In this document: positions 1-9,000 of the stretch, in pieces | How the letters are laid out: every line of letters starts with the position of its first letter | Position numbering within the stretch: position 1 is the first letter of the stretch | From: Alphaproteobacteria bacterium | GTDB lineage: Bacteria; Pseudomonadota; Alphaproteobacteria; DSM-16000; Inquilinaceae | Length of the DNA: 64,000 nucleotides | Reading direction: 5' to 3' | Assembly: GCA_028281925.1 (NCBI GenBank) | Contig: JANQIX010000026.1 | Coordinates: 62,001 to 126,000 of the forward strand | Notes under the pieces: generated by a model | Database searches by the model: none | Told to the model about the DNA's origin: nothing | Seen by the model: the letters and a program-made list of their open reading frames with translations, nothing else | Program-made: the position numbers and the translations under genes

Positions 1-552
1 GTAGTCCGCGGGATCGGCGGCGCGGGGCAGTTCCGTGCCATGCGCGTGGCCATGGAACACGGCAAAGATGCCGATCAGCAGCAGCGCGACCCATTCCGGC
101 GCATGCCAGGCAAGCGCGATCGCCACCCCGAGTGCCACGACCGACAGCGCGATGCCGGTCTCGACGCCGGGGATCGGGATGCCCAGGATGCCGAGGAGGC
201 CGCCGCCGACCATGATCAGCGGAAAGGCGACCGGCAGTGTCCACACCTGTCGCCCGCCCATCTGGGCGCCCCACAGGCCGACCGCGAACATCGCGAGGAA
301 ATGATCGGGTCCGGTCAGCGGGTGCGCGAAACCGGTGCGAAAGCCGCTGGTGCTTCCCTGTACGACGTGCGCCTCGGCGATGTGCGGCACCAGCCAGAGC
401 ACGACAGCCGTGCCCACGGCCAGCAGGGCGGACACCGCGATCCGCCTGTCCGGACAGCCGAGCCACAGGGATCGGCTGCACGATGCGCGGCCGGCGGCGC
501 CGTCCGTCCGGCGCGTCGCAACCCCCGGGCCGGCGCGGCGCGGGCCGATCAT
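1..552 (-). CDS. HupE/UreJ family metal permease, 3' end beyond the window
   Basis: 184 codons are visible and the frame runs open through base 1, so the C-terminus is missing. HupE/UreJ proteins are inner-membrane permeases, usually for nickel or cobalt, tied to hydrogenase or urease. Seen: a hydrophobic stretch at about residues 37-58, the family motif HPLTGPDH at 77-84, several further hydrophobic segments, and a second histidine cluster FHGHAHGTE at 166-174. The ATG at 552 is preceded by GGAGG four bases away, which fixes the start, although the first 36 residues are an unusually long polar, Arg-rich leader. No hydrogenase gene is visible; the urease operon lies 24 kb away. The family is clear, the metal is inferred. 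Confidence 0.82.
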   Translation of the reverse strand, partial: MIGPRRAGPGVATRRTDGAAGRASCSRSLWLGCPDRRIAVSALLAVGTAVVLWLVPHIAEAHVVQGSTSGFRTGFAHPLTGPDHFLAMFAVGLWGAQMGGRQVWTLPVAFPLIMVGGGLLGILGIPIPGVETGIALSVVALGVAIALAWHAPEWVALLLIGIFAVFHGHAHGTELPRAADPADY

Positions 553-933
553 GGAACCTCCAGGGCATGTCGACATGGTACGACCTTCGATCTTCGGCGG
601 CCGGTCATCTTGCATGTTCCACCGGGCCGGTCCAGCGCGCCGGCCTCGCCGCGCAAGGCAACTGGCCCCACGTCCCGGAGCTACTGGCCGCCACGCCGCC
701 GCGCCGGCTGCCCCCCGAACCCTTTGCATGGATCGGCGCCAACGCGACCATGCGTTGGCGGGCGGGGCGCGAGCAGTGAGCTGACGACGTCGGTCGAACT
801 GGCGGCACATCGGGCTTTGGGGAAACCGGCGGCCGCGCTACCCTTTACTTCCTAAGCACTCGGAGGGCGGCCAACGACCTCCTTCACTAGGCGAATGCGA
901 CCCATCGCCTGGAATACGAGGGGAGACATTGCC
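553..933. other. Intergenic stretch without a convincing gene
   Basis: This holds the ribosome binding site of the leftward HupE gene (GGAGG just above 552) and, near its right end, that of the 934 gene. A 70-codon open frame at 567-779 on the + strand exists, but it begins 15 bases from the divergent hupE start and resembles nothing known. No hairpin or repeat stands out. Confidence 0.5.
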
Positions 934-1494
934 ATGACGTTTGAAAGCCTCGATCTCGGTGACTTCAGTCAGGCCAACCTTGACCAGAAAGGCGATATGC
1001 TCGCCCAGTACCTCGACGAATTGATTGCAATTACTCTCAATCGGCCAGGCAAAGGCTATCACAATCACACAAAACGGGTCATGCTTCTGAATAACCGATA
1101 TAAGACATTTATGCAGCACATTTCAGATAGACAGAAACGTGTAGAGAAAATGCGGCGCGGCGCGATGTTGCTTGAGCTTTTGCATAAACGAGGCAGCCAG
1201 GCAAACAAGAACAAGCATCTTGTTAAACTCAAGCAGACGCACGCATGGATCGAAATGATGGATCCCACGAGCGTCGACGCAGAGATGGTCAGTGGCGCCG
1301 TCTCCGCCGCCGAGGCAAGAGAAGAGTTTACGATCGAAGAGGAAGTAACAAGGTTTGTGACGGCCGTACAAGAAGCGCTCGACCAGGTGATGATCGACGT
1401 CAATAATCTGAGCTATGAGCTCGGGATCGACAAGAAGACTCTGGATGAGTGGGTTAAAGACCCTGAGATCCAGAATAGCCCCTACAAGAATTAG
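934..1494 (+). CDS. Hypothetical protein of atypical base composition
   Basis: A 186-residue protein that I do not recognise. The ATG at 934 follows GGGGAG by eight bases, so it is preferred over an in-frame ATG at 895. The protein is charged and mostly helical, with no signal peptide or membrane segment. A basic patch (RQKRVEKMRR) lies near residue 70, and the C-terminal stretch LSYELGIDKKTLDEWVKD (about 160-177) resembles a small helix-turn-helix, suggesting but not proving nucleic-acid binding. Its codons use far more A/T than the GC-rich neighbours (for example AAT, ATT, AAA, TTG), a sign of recent transfer. It stands alone, convergent with the methyltransferase-family gene. Confidence 0.6.
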   Translation: MTFESLDLGDFSQANLDQKGDMLAQYLDELIAITLNRPGKGYHNHTKRVMLLNNRYKTFMQHISDRQKRVEKMRRGAMLLELLHKRGSQANKNKHLVKLKQTHAWIEMMDPTSVDAEMVSGAVSAAEAREEFTIEEEVTRFVTAVQEALDQVMIDVNNLSYELGIDKKTLDEWVKDPEIQNSPYKN

Positions 1495-1574
1495 GATAGA
1501 CCTGGCAGAGCCGTCGCGCGGCGGCTCCGCCCCGCTTCTTCGATGCATAGCCGCGCGGTCCAAGACGTCCGCTG

Positions 1575-3134
1575 TCAGTACTCCTGGTTGAGCTCATCGA
1601 CCGCCGGGATCTCGCGTTCGCGTCGGGCGATGTAGGCGCGCAGTTCCTCATCCTTGGCCGGGTCGAGCGCCGGCTCCTCGTACTCCGACAGCAGCTGACG
1701 GGCGCGTTCCAGCGCGCGTTGGACCGTGTCTTTCGATCCGTCGGCCACCCACTGCTCGATCGCGCTGTCGTCGAACAGCTTGGGCATGAAGAAGGCGCGC
1801 TCGAAATTGGCCTGCGTGTGGGGGTGGCCCAAATAGTGGCCGCCGGGGCCGATATCGCGCACGGCCGCAACCGCTTCGTCGAAATCGTCCCAGCGGATGC
1901 CTTCGGCCATGCGATAGCCCATCTCGCACTGCTCGGCATCGACCATGAACTTGGCGACGGAGCAGTGCATGCCGGCTTCGTTCCAGCCCGCCGAATGCCA
2001 GATGTAGTGCGCGCCGGACATCAGGGCCGCCATCAGCGTCGTGGCACTCTCATACCCCGCCTGGGCATCGAAGATCTTCGATCCGCCCAGCGTGTTGGAG
2101 GTGCGCCAGGGCACGCCGTAGTACCGCGCCATCTGCCCGATCATGAAGTTCATCAGGCTGATCTCGGGCGTGCCCGCCATCGGCGCGCCGGAGCGCATCG
2201 ACACCGTGGACAGATAGTGGCCGTAGATCGCCGGGCAGCCCCGCCGGATGACCTGTGTGTAGGCGAGTGCCGACAGCGCCTCGGCGTTCAGCTGGGCAAC
2301 GGCCGGCGCGGTGGAGGCCGGCGTATTGGCACCACCCAGCACGAAGGGGGAGCACAGCACCGGCTGGTTGCGGCGGCAGAAGGCGCGCATGGCGCCCAGC
2401 ATCACGGCATCCCACACCAGCGGCGAGTTGCCGTTGCAATTGCCGGTGACGACAGCGTGCGTCTCGAGGAACTCCGCGCCGAACAGGATGGCGCACATGT
2501 CCAGCACGTCTTCGGCGTTCTTGGCCGAGGTCGTCATGCCCATGAAGGTCTTGTCGGAATACTTCATGGAGGAATAGGTGATGCGCAGGTGCCGGTGCGC
2601 GACCGGATGGTCCATCGGCTCCACGATGTGGTGTGCCGAGGAGTGCAGCGCTGGCGACATATGCGCCAGCTTGTGGAACATCGCCAGATCGTCGAGCGTC
2701 GGATTGCGGCGCACATCCTCCAGGTCGCGCAGGTAGGGGGCCCCGGTCATGGGCACGAAGATCGAGCGTGGCCCGCCGATCGGCAGCGTCTTCTCCGGGT
2801 CGCGCGCGTGCAGCACGATCTCCGCCGGGATCGACGCGATCAGAGCGCGCACCATCCGGCGGTCCAGATGCACCCGCTCGCCGCGGACATCCGCGCCGGC
2901 CCGCTTCCAGTCTTCCAGCGCAACCGGATCGCGGAAGACGACGCCGACCTCTTCCAGGATCGCCATGGACGCAGCGTCGATGCGCTCGATCTGGTCCTGC
3001 GTCATGGGCTCCACCAAGGGCAGCCCGCGGGTGAGCGCCGGCAGCATCGGATCCCGGCGGGAAGTCCGTAGCGCGCGCCGCGCGCCGCGCCCGCCCCTTC
3101 GTGCCGCACCGGCCGCTTCCACACTTTGATCCAT
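1575..3134 (-). CDS. Trimethylamine methyltransferase family protein (MttB-like, non-pyrrolysine)
   Basis: 519 residues of the MttB superfamily barrel, whose members move a methyl group from a methylated amine or betaine to a corrinoid protein. Recognisable stretches include AILEEVGVVFRDP (about 55-67), PMTGAPYLRDL, YSSMKYSDKTFMGMTT and HPHTQANFERAFF. No internal TAG is read through, so it is the non-pyrrolysine type, like glycine-betaine methyltransferases. No corrinoid protein or reactivase is adjacent. Start: ATG at 3134 gives an Arg-rich 30-residue leader; an ATG at 3047 would begin nearer the conserved part. The divergent Rieske oxygenase suggests a shared quaternary-amine substrate. The family is firm, the substrate is inferred. 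Confidence 0.85.
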   Translation of the reverse strand: MDQSVEAAGAARRGGRGARRALRTSRRDPMLPALTRGLPLVEPMTQDQIERIDAASMAILEEVGVVFRDPVALEDWKRAGADVRGERVHLDRRMVRALIASIPAEIVLHARDPEKTLPIGGPRSIFVPMTGAPYLRDLEDVRRNPTLDDLAMFHKLAHMSPALHSSAHHIVEPMDHPVAHRHLRITYSSMKYSDKTFMGMTTSAKNAEDVLDMCAILFGAEFLETHAVVTGNCNGNSPLVWDAVMLGAMRAFCRRNQPVLCSPFVLGGANTPASTAPAVAQLNAEALSALAYTQVIRRGCPAIYGHYLSTVSMRSGAPMAGTPEISLMNFMIGQMARYYGVPWRTSNTLGGSKIFDAQAGYESATTLMAALMSGAHYIWHSAGWNEAGMHCSVAKFMVDAEQCEMGYRMAEGIRWDDFDEAVAAVRDIGPGGHYLGHPHTQANFERAFFMPKLFDDSAIEQWVADGSKDTVQRALERARQLLSEYEEPALDPAKDEELRAYIARREREIPAVDELNQEY

Positions 3135-3150
3135 GGGCCAACCTCGATCG

Positions 3151-3168
3151 TGTACAATATGTGCACAA
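3151..3168. promoter_or_regulatory. Paired palindromic TGTRCA motifs, candidate operator
   Basis: TGTACAATATGTGCACAA lies 17 bases before the leftward methyltransferase-family start. It contains two self-complementary cores, TGTACA and TGTGCACA, spaced about one helix turn apart. The position inside the divergent region with the Rieske gene fits a repressor site of a local or distant regulator. No regulator gene lies beside it. Confidence 0.4.
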
Positions 3169-3376
3169 TTTTCTGAGAGCGTGTCACGCCAATGGATCGG
3201 CTGTCAATCGGCGTTCACGCCGGACCGCTCGGGACGCCCAGCAGCGGCGCTCATGTGACGAAATTCCGACGGTTGGTGTCGCCTGCATCGGCGTGCCCCA
3301 GTGCCGAACATGCTAGGGCCTTCATCTTAGGTTCGGCGCCCGAATTCGACCGAACCCAGCGACGGGAGCCACGGCC

Positions 3377-4558
3377 ATGAACCTCGATCGTCTGATTCAT
3401 GACCAGACGCCGGTTATCCCCACGGCGGAGGATCACGGCCTCGCCAACCGCTGGTACACGGATCCCGATGCTTGGGTGGAAGAGCGCGACGCCCTGTTCG
3501 TCCGCGGCTGGGCCTGTCTTGGGCATGTGTCGGAGGTGGCCCGGCCCGGCGACATCGTGCCCCGGGAGCTGATGGGGCTGCCGCTGTTGATGACCCGGAC
3601 CAAGGCCGGGGCTCTGAACGTCTTTCACAATGTCTGCCGCCATCGCGGCATGCGGCTGGCCGACAAGCCGTGCGAGGGCCGCGGCCGGATCACCTGCCCC
3701 TACCATGCCTGGTCCTACGACCTGGATGGTCGGCTCCGCGCCACGCCCCATATCGGCGGCGAGAAGATCCATGAGATCGCCGGGTTCGACCGCAGCCGCT
3801 GGGGCCTTCTGCCGGTGCGCTCGGCCGAGTGGTTCGGGCTGGTCTTCGTGAACGTCGACGGGGCCGCAGCACCATTCGAAGACGTCGTGGCACCGCTGGC
3901 CAAGCGCTGGTCCGCTTGGTCGCCTGATCGCTTCGCGGTCGGCGGCGCCGATTGCCGGTGGGAGCTGGAGATCCAGGCCAACTGGAAGCTGGCCGTGGAA
4001 AACTATTGCGAGGCCTATCATCTGCCCATGGTCCATCCCGGGCTGAACCAGTACTCGCGTCTGGGCGATCACTACAACATCACCCGCCAGGGCGCGGCGG
4101 ACGGACCGGATGCCTGGTTCGCCGGCCAGGGCACGCGCGTCTATTCCCTGGACCGCGGCCCCAACCGACAGCTTCCGACGGTGCCGGCCGTGCCGCCGTC
4201 GCTGATGAGAGTCGGCGAATACATCGCGCTGTTCCCAAACGTCCTCCTGGGGATCCACGCCGATCAGGCTTTCGCCCTGGTTCTGGAGCCGCGAGCGCCC
4301 GACCGCACGGTGGAGAGGCTGTTCCTCGCCTATGTGGACGACGCGGCCGAGGATCCAGCCTATGCCGCCACTCGGGCGGCCAATCTTGAAGCCTGGCAGC
4401 AGGTGTTCGCCGAGGACATCTTCGCCGTGGAAGGCATGCAGCAGGGCCGCCGGTCACCCGGCTTCGACGGCGGCGCCTTCACCCCGTTAATGGATGCACC
4501 GACCCTGGTCTTCCATCGCTGGGCGCACAGCCGGCTTCAGAACGGAGCAACAGTCTAA
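3377..4558 (+). CDS. Rieske non-heme iron oxygenase alpha subunit, quaternary-amine type
   Basis: 393 residues. The Rieske [2Fe-2S] ligands are C87, H89, C107 and H110 in CRHRG and CPYHAW. The catalytic domain has NWKLAVENYCEAYHLPMVH (202-220), with H215 and H220 as iron ligands. The acid that bridges the two centres is Glu208 rather than the usual Asp, as described for carnitine oxygenase CntA. This points to carnitine, choline, glycine betaine or a similar trimethylammonium substrate. No reductase gene is next to it, so electrons must come from a partner elsewhere. It is divergent from the MttB-like gene across 242 bp. Family certain, substrate inferred. Confidence 0.87.
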   Translation: MNLDRLIHDQTPVIPTAEDHGLANRWYTDPDAWVEERDALFVRGWACLGHVSEVARPGDIVPRELMGLPLLMTRTKAGALNVFHNVCRHRGMRLADKPCEGRGRITCPYHAWSYDLDGRLRATPHIGGEKIHEIAGFDRSRWGLLPVRSAEWFGLVFVNVDGAAAPFEDVVAPLAKRWSAWSPDRFAVGGADCRWELEIQANWKLAVENYCEAYHLPMVHPGLNQYSRLGDHYNITRQGAADGPDAWFAGQGTRVYSLDRGPNRQLPTVPAVPPSLMRVGEYIALFPNVLLGIHADQAFALVLEPRAPDRTVERLFLAYVDDAAEDPAYAATRAANLEAWQQVFAEDIFAVEGMQQGRRSPGFDGGAFTPLMDAPTLVFHRWAHSRLQNGATV

Positions 4559-4796
4559 CCGGCTGAAGATTAGCCTTGAGGCCGGCACCTGGTCTCAGGC
4601 ACCAAGTGCTCGCCGCAAGCCTTGGACTGCCGAGAAATCTCGCAGAGCGAGCTGTTTGACGATGTGAGGCCGGCCGGCGCGCCGATGATCGGCGTGTTCC
4701 CCCTACCCGAAGAGACGCAACACCTAGTCCAGCTTGCCATCACGCGACAGGGACCTGCGGATGGCAACGTGGCGACGGACCGGCGAGAGGGGGCGC

Positions 4797-5984
4797 ATGT
4801 GGCTCAGTAACTTCGAGGTCGTCCTTCGCCACGAGGTCCTGCCATGCGGGTCCGTCCGGGTCGAGGACGGCATGATCGCCGAAATCATCGATCGGCCCAT
4901 GCCCGAAGCGCAGGTGGTCGGCAACGGCATGCTGCTGCTGCCGGGCCTGATCGACCTGCACGGCGACGCCCTCGAACGGGAGATCCAACCCCGGCCGCAC
5001 GCGGTCTTCCCCATCGACATGGGGGTCGTCGAACTGGACAAGCGGCATGCTGCCTGTGGCGTGACCACCGGGTTCGCGGCGATCTCGTTCGCTGAGCACA
5101 GCCACGCCTCGGATAACGTCCGCTCGGAAGACTTCGCGCATCGCATTGTCACAGTGATCGGCGACCTGAAAGCGGCCCTGACGACGGATCTGCACATTCA
5201 CGCGCGCTTCGAGGTCAACCATGACCGGGCGATTCCCATTCTGCGGGAGCTGGTGGCCGAGAATGCCGTCGACCTGGTCTCGCTGAACGATCATACGCCG
5301 GGCCAGGGCCAGTACCGGGACATGGAGTACTTCGTGCGCTATCACGCGCATAAGCGGAACGTCTCGCTGGAGGAGGCCCGCGCCCACGCACGGCAGAGGG
5401 TACTTGATCGGGAGGCGCGGTCTTCCGTGTGGGAAATCGTGTCGGAGGTGACGGCGCTGGCCCGGCAGAAGGGCATCCCGATCGCCTCGCACGATGACGA
5501 TACGCCGGAGAAGGTGGCGCTGATGCAGAGCCTGGGCGCCGTCATCAGCGAGTTTCCCGTGACGATAGAAGCCGCCCATGAGGCTCGCAGGCGCGGCATG
5601 CACACCGTCATGGGCGCGCCGAACGCGTTGCGCGGCCAGTCGAATAGCGGAAACATGAGCGCCCGCAGCGCGTTACGCGATGGCGGCGTCGATATTCTTG
5701 CGTCCGATTATCACCCGGCCGCGCTGCTGCGCGCCGCGCTGTTTCTGGCTGAAGAGGGTCTGGCGTCGCTGCCCGACGCGATTGCTCTGGTGACGGCCAA
5801 TCCGGCGAACGCCGTTGGCCTTGACGACCGCGGCACCGTAGCCGTCGGCTGCAGGGCAGACTTCGCCTTGGTCGATAGAAACCCCGTCCCGCGCGTCCGC
5901 GGCACCATGCGCGGCGGCCGCTTCATCTATTCCAATTTCGCGACGACGCTCCCGTCCGCGCCGTTGGGCGGACAGACTCTATGA
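4797..5984 (+). CDS. phnM: PhnM: alpha-D-ribose 1-methylphosphonate 5-triphosphate diphosphatase
   Basis: 395-residue amidohydrolase-fold enzyme which in the C-P lyase pathway removes pyrophosphate from phosphonylated ribose triphosphate. Seen: LPGLIDLHGDALE (metal-binding HxD near residue 58), DLHIHARFEV, LNDHTPGQGQYRD, IASHDDDTPEKV and LASDYHPAALL, in the order expected for PhnM. The ATG at 4797 has GAGAGGGGG directly upstream; an earlier ATG at 4734 lacks this. None of phnG-L, phnN or a phosphonate transporter is visible on either side, so it is an isolated copy. It may serve C-P lyase genes elsewhere or have drifted in substrate. Followed at once by the convergent giant phosphoesterase. 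Confidence 0.9.
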   Translation: MWLSNFEVVLRHEVLPCGSVRVEDGMIAEIIDRPMPEAQVVGNGMLLLPGLIDLHGDALEREIQPRPHAVFPIDMGVVELDKRHAACGVTTGFAAISFAEHSHASDNVRSEDFAHRIVTVIGDLKAALTTDLHIHARFEVNHDRAIPILRELVAENAVDLVSLNDHTPGQGQYRDMEYFVRYHAHKRNVSLEEARAHARQRVLDREARSSVWEIVSEVTALARQKGIPIASHDDDTPEKVALMQSLGAVISEFPVTIEAAHEARRRGMHTVMGAPNALRGQSNSGNMSARSALRDGGVDILASDYHPAALLRAALFLAEEGLASLPDAIALVTANPANAVGLDDRGTVAVGCRADFALVDRNPVPRVRGTMRGGRFIYSNFATTLPSAPLGGQTL

Positions 5985-5990
5985 CTTTAC

Positions 5991-6013
5991 GGGACCCGCA
6001 GATTGCGGTTCCC
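5991..6013. terminator. Hairpin between convergent phnM and RTX gene
   Basis: GGGACCCGCA and TGCGGTTCCC form a stem of ten with one mismatch around a three-base loop. It sits just after phnM stops and 32 bases from the end of the leftward RTX gene, so it could stop transcription from both sides. There is no T run, so intrinsic function is uncertain. Confidence 0.5.
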
Positions 6014-6044
6014 GACATCCGATTGGGGGCAGTCTGTCGACGCC

Positions 6045-9000
6045 TTACCAGCCGCCGAAGTCGAACAGGATGGCGTCTGTGTCCGTGAAGTTCTGCAACC
6101 GCACCGAGCCCGTATCCCAGGGATGGTCGAACGTGATGACCGTGTCGAACCCGTCCTGTTGGATGGTTAGGTCATCCACGCTGTCGTAGCGCCAGCCCCA
6201 GCGTTTCTCGACGATGATCAGATCGCCGTCTTCCGCAGAATAGTCCGTGATGACATGGTGGCCGTCGACGCCGCCGTCCCGGCTGAAGTCGAACTTGTCG
6301 AGGCCGTCGCCGCCCTCCAGCACATCCTTGCCCCGATCGGCCCGCAGCCAGTCGTTGCCGTCGCCGCCCGACATCAGGTCGTTGCCCCAGCCGCCGACCA
6401 GCAGGTCGCTGCCACCGCCGCCGAACAGCTGATCGTCGCCCCGCTCGCCATAGAGCCGGTCATTGCCGCCCTGGCCGAAGACGACGTCATCACCGCTGTC
6501 GGCCGTGATCACGTCGCTCTTGCCGATGTCGGAGTTGGCCGCGTCGGTCCAGCGCTCCCAGTTGTCGCCGAAGATCACGTCGTCCCCGTTGAACTTGGAG
6601 CCGTCGATCCGGTCTCGGTCCGCCCGGCCTTCGTCCGCATCCGGACCGTCGCCGATGATCAGGTCGAACCCGGACCGGCCGGAGTCGATGTAGGACCGCC
6701 ACCAGCCGTGCGACTCGTACTGGCCCAAGACGACATCGGCCGAATGCGGCCGCCACACACCGAAATCAGCGGCGATGTCTTCGATGGACGCTTCCATCTT
6801 CCTCAGCTGGGTGCCCAGGCCGTCATCGCGCCACGCATCGGCATCCAGCAGATCGTCATCGATCCCGTTGACGGTGACGAACTCCAGGAACCAGTCCGGC
6901 ATCTCCGGCGCGATCGCCGACGGCGGGGGTACGGCATCTTCGAAGGGGGTCGACAGGTCCACGATCGCCACATCGTCGAAGCGGGCGCCGGCCGCGCCCC
7001 AGGCATAGACGCCGGCAGCCCCTTCGCCCAGGTCATGGTCTTCCAGGTCGTAGGCGAAGATCTCGTGGCCGTCGATCCAGGCCTGCATCTTCCCGTCCAC
7101 CCGTTCGGCCTTCAGGTGGAATTCGTCGTCGGGCGTGTAGACGGTGCGTACGCGGGCGAGATAGGTCTCGTACCCCTCAACCACCTTCACCAGCGTGATC
7201 AGGTTGGCCGAGGCATCGATCTCCAGCTTGTAGTAGTTGTCCTCGTCCACCCAATTCATCATGAAGCCGACGCCGCCGGCCGTGGGCACCTGGACGACCG
7301 CTTCGATCGAATAGTCGTCGATCGTCTCGTCACCCTCCCACAGGGCATAGGTGCCCTTGTGCAAGGCCGCGACACCGTCGCCATGGGGCGACCAGCCCCG
7401 CTGCCATGGGTCGCTGTTGGAGGCACCGGCCCAGTTCAGCTCGCGGCTGTAGGCGCCGGACTGTTCGACCAGAGCGCCGTCGACCACCGCCCAGTCGGCG
7501 GGGCCGCCGATCTCCGTCGTGTCGACGATGCGCCAGCCGTCGTAGTTGCCGTCTTCGAACTGGTCGGCCGCGATCAGGCGGTCACCCGACGCAACGGTGA
7601 CAACAACCTCGTCGGTGTCCGAATGGCTGCCGTCATCGAGGCTCAACGCGAACACGTTCCGGCCGGCCCAGGCCATGGTATCGGTGGCTAGGCCGCTGCC
7701 GGCATCCCCGGCAGGCCCTGTCCAGTCGGCCGCGGCGCCGTCGGCTCCGGTGGAGAGGTTGCCGTCGAGGCCCACGGTTTCGACCCCGTCGCCGTCGAAG
7801 TCGATCAACACCCGGTCGAGCCCGGCCTCTGCGTCCAGCTTTGGTGCGCGGACGACGATGTCGTCGAAGATCGCGCTCTTCTGGAAGGAGGAGTAGAGGC
7901 CGATAGTGCCGGCCCCCAGCGGGGCGGGATCCAGGACCCGGCCGCCGAACAGCGGCACACCGTCCAGCGACACGGCGATCTTGCCGCCCTCGATTGAGAG
8001 CTTCAGGTCGATCTCGTCATAGAAACGATAGCCGCCGCCCTCTTCCGCCAGAACGGTCTCCTCTCCGTCTTCCACGCGCACCAGCTTGCGCGTGTTCATC
8101 TGGCTGTCGAGCGTCAGCAGATAGTGGTTATCGGCATCCTGATAGCGGAAGGCCACGCCCATGGTGTCGTCGTCGAGCGACTTCAGGGTCGCTTCCAGAA
8201 CAAGGTCGGCCCAATCCCCCTCTTCCCAGAGGATCAGGTTGCCCTCGCCATTCGACTGGTCGAACAGGGCCCCTTCCGGCGCGTCCAGCCCGTCGCCCGG
8301 TGCGCGCGAGGCGGCGGAGCCTTTCACGAAGAACGGCGTGCCCGTGTCGGAGCCGAGGCGGATTTCCTCCAGCGTCGCCTGCCCGAAATCCAGCGCATCC
8401 GGCGCGCCGTCGAAGCTGAACTGGAAGGCATCCGCCGCCTGCGGCTCGGCCAGCGGCCCGTCCACATCGGCGGCGCCCAAGGCCAGAATGTCGGCATCCG
8501 ACAGCACATCCGACGTGAAGGCGAAGGCGTTGACGAACACTTCGCTGGTTTCGCCATCGTTGTCGGAGAACAACAGGAAGCCCTGGTCCGCATCGATGCG
8601 CCAGCGCGTACCGTCGGTGACGTCGCTGTCCACCGTCTGGGTGCCGACCAGCGCGCCGTTGATGTACTTGTTCAAGACCTGCGCATCGCCGTCGAGCGAG
8701 ACGGTGAACGCCACCCGGTTCCAGGCGTCGTAGGTGAACGGCCCGTCATAGGCGCCGGAGATGCCGATACCGCCGAAACCGCTGCCGCCATTGGCCAGGT
8801 ACAGTTCCCCATCGCCACTGTTGGTGATGTCGGTCTGGAAGAAGCTGGTCCAGGTGCCCTGCACGTCGGCGACATAGATGTCGTAGATCAGCGTGTATTC
8901 GTCGAAGGTGCCGGCCGCCTCCGGCGTCACCAGCAGGCCCTGGTTGGGCGACAGCGCCGGCACGCGCAGAACGCCCGCGGCCTCGCCTCCCGAACCTCCA

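Noticed and set aside
567-779. 70-codon + strand frame next to hupE
   Set aside because: Starts 15 bases from a divergent gene with its own strong ribosome site, has only a weak AGGG upstream, and resembles no protein.
6270-6560. Tandem-repeat-like DNA that could suggest a repeat array
   Set aside because: It encodes the RTX nonapeptides of the giant protein; the periodicity is of the protein, not a DNA repeat or CRISPR.
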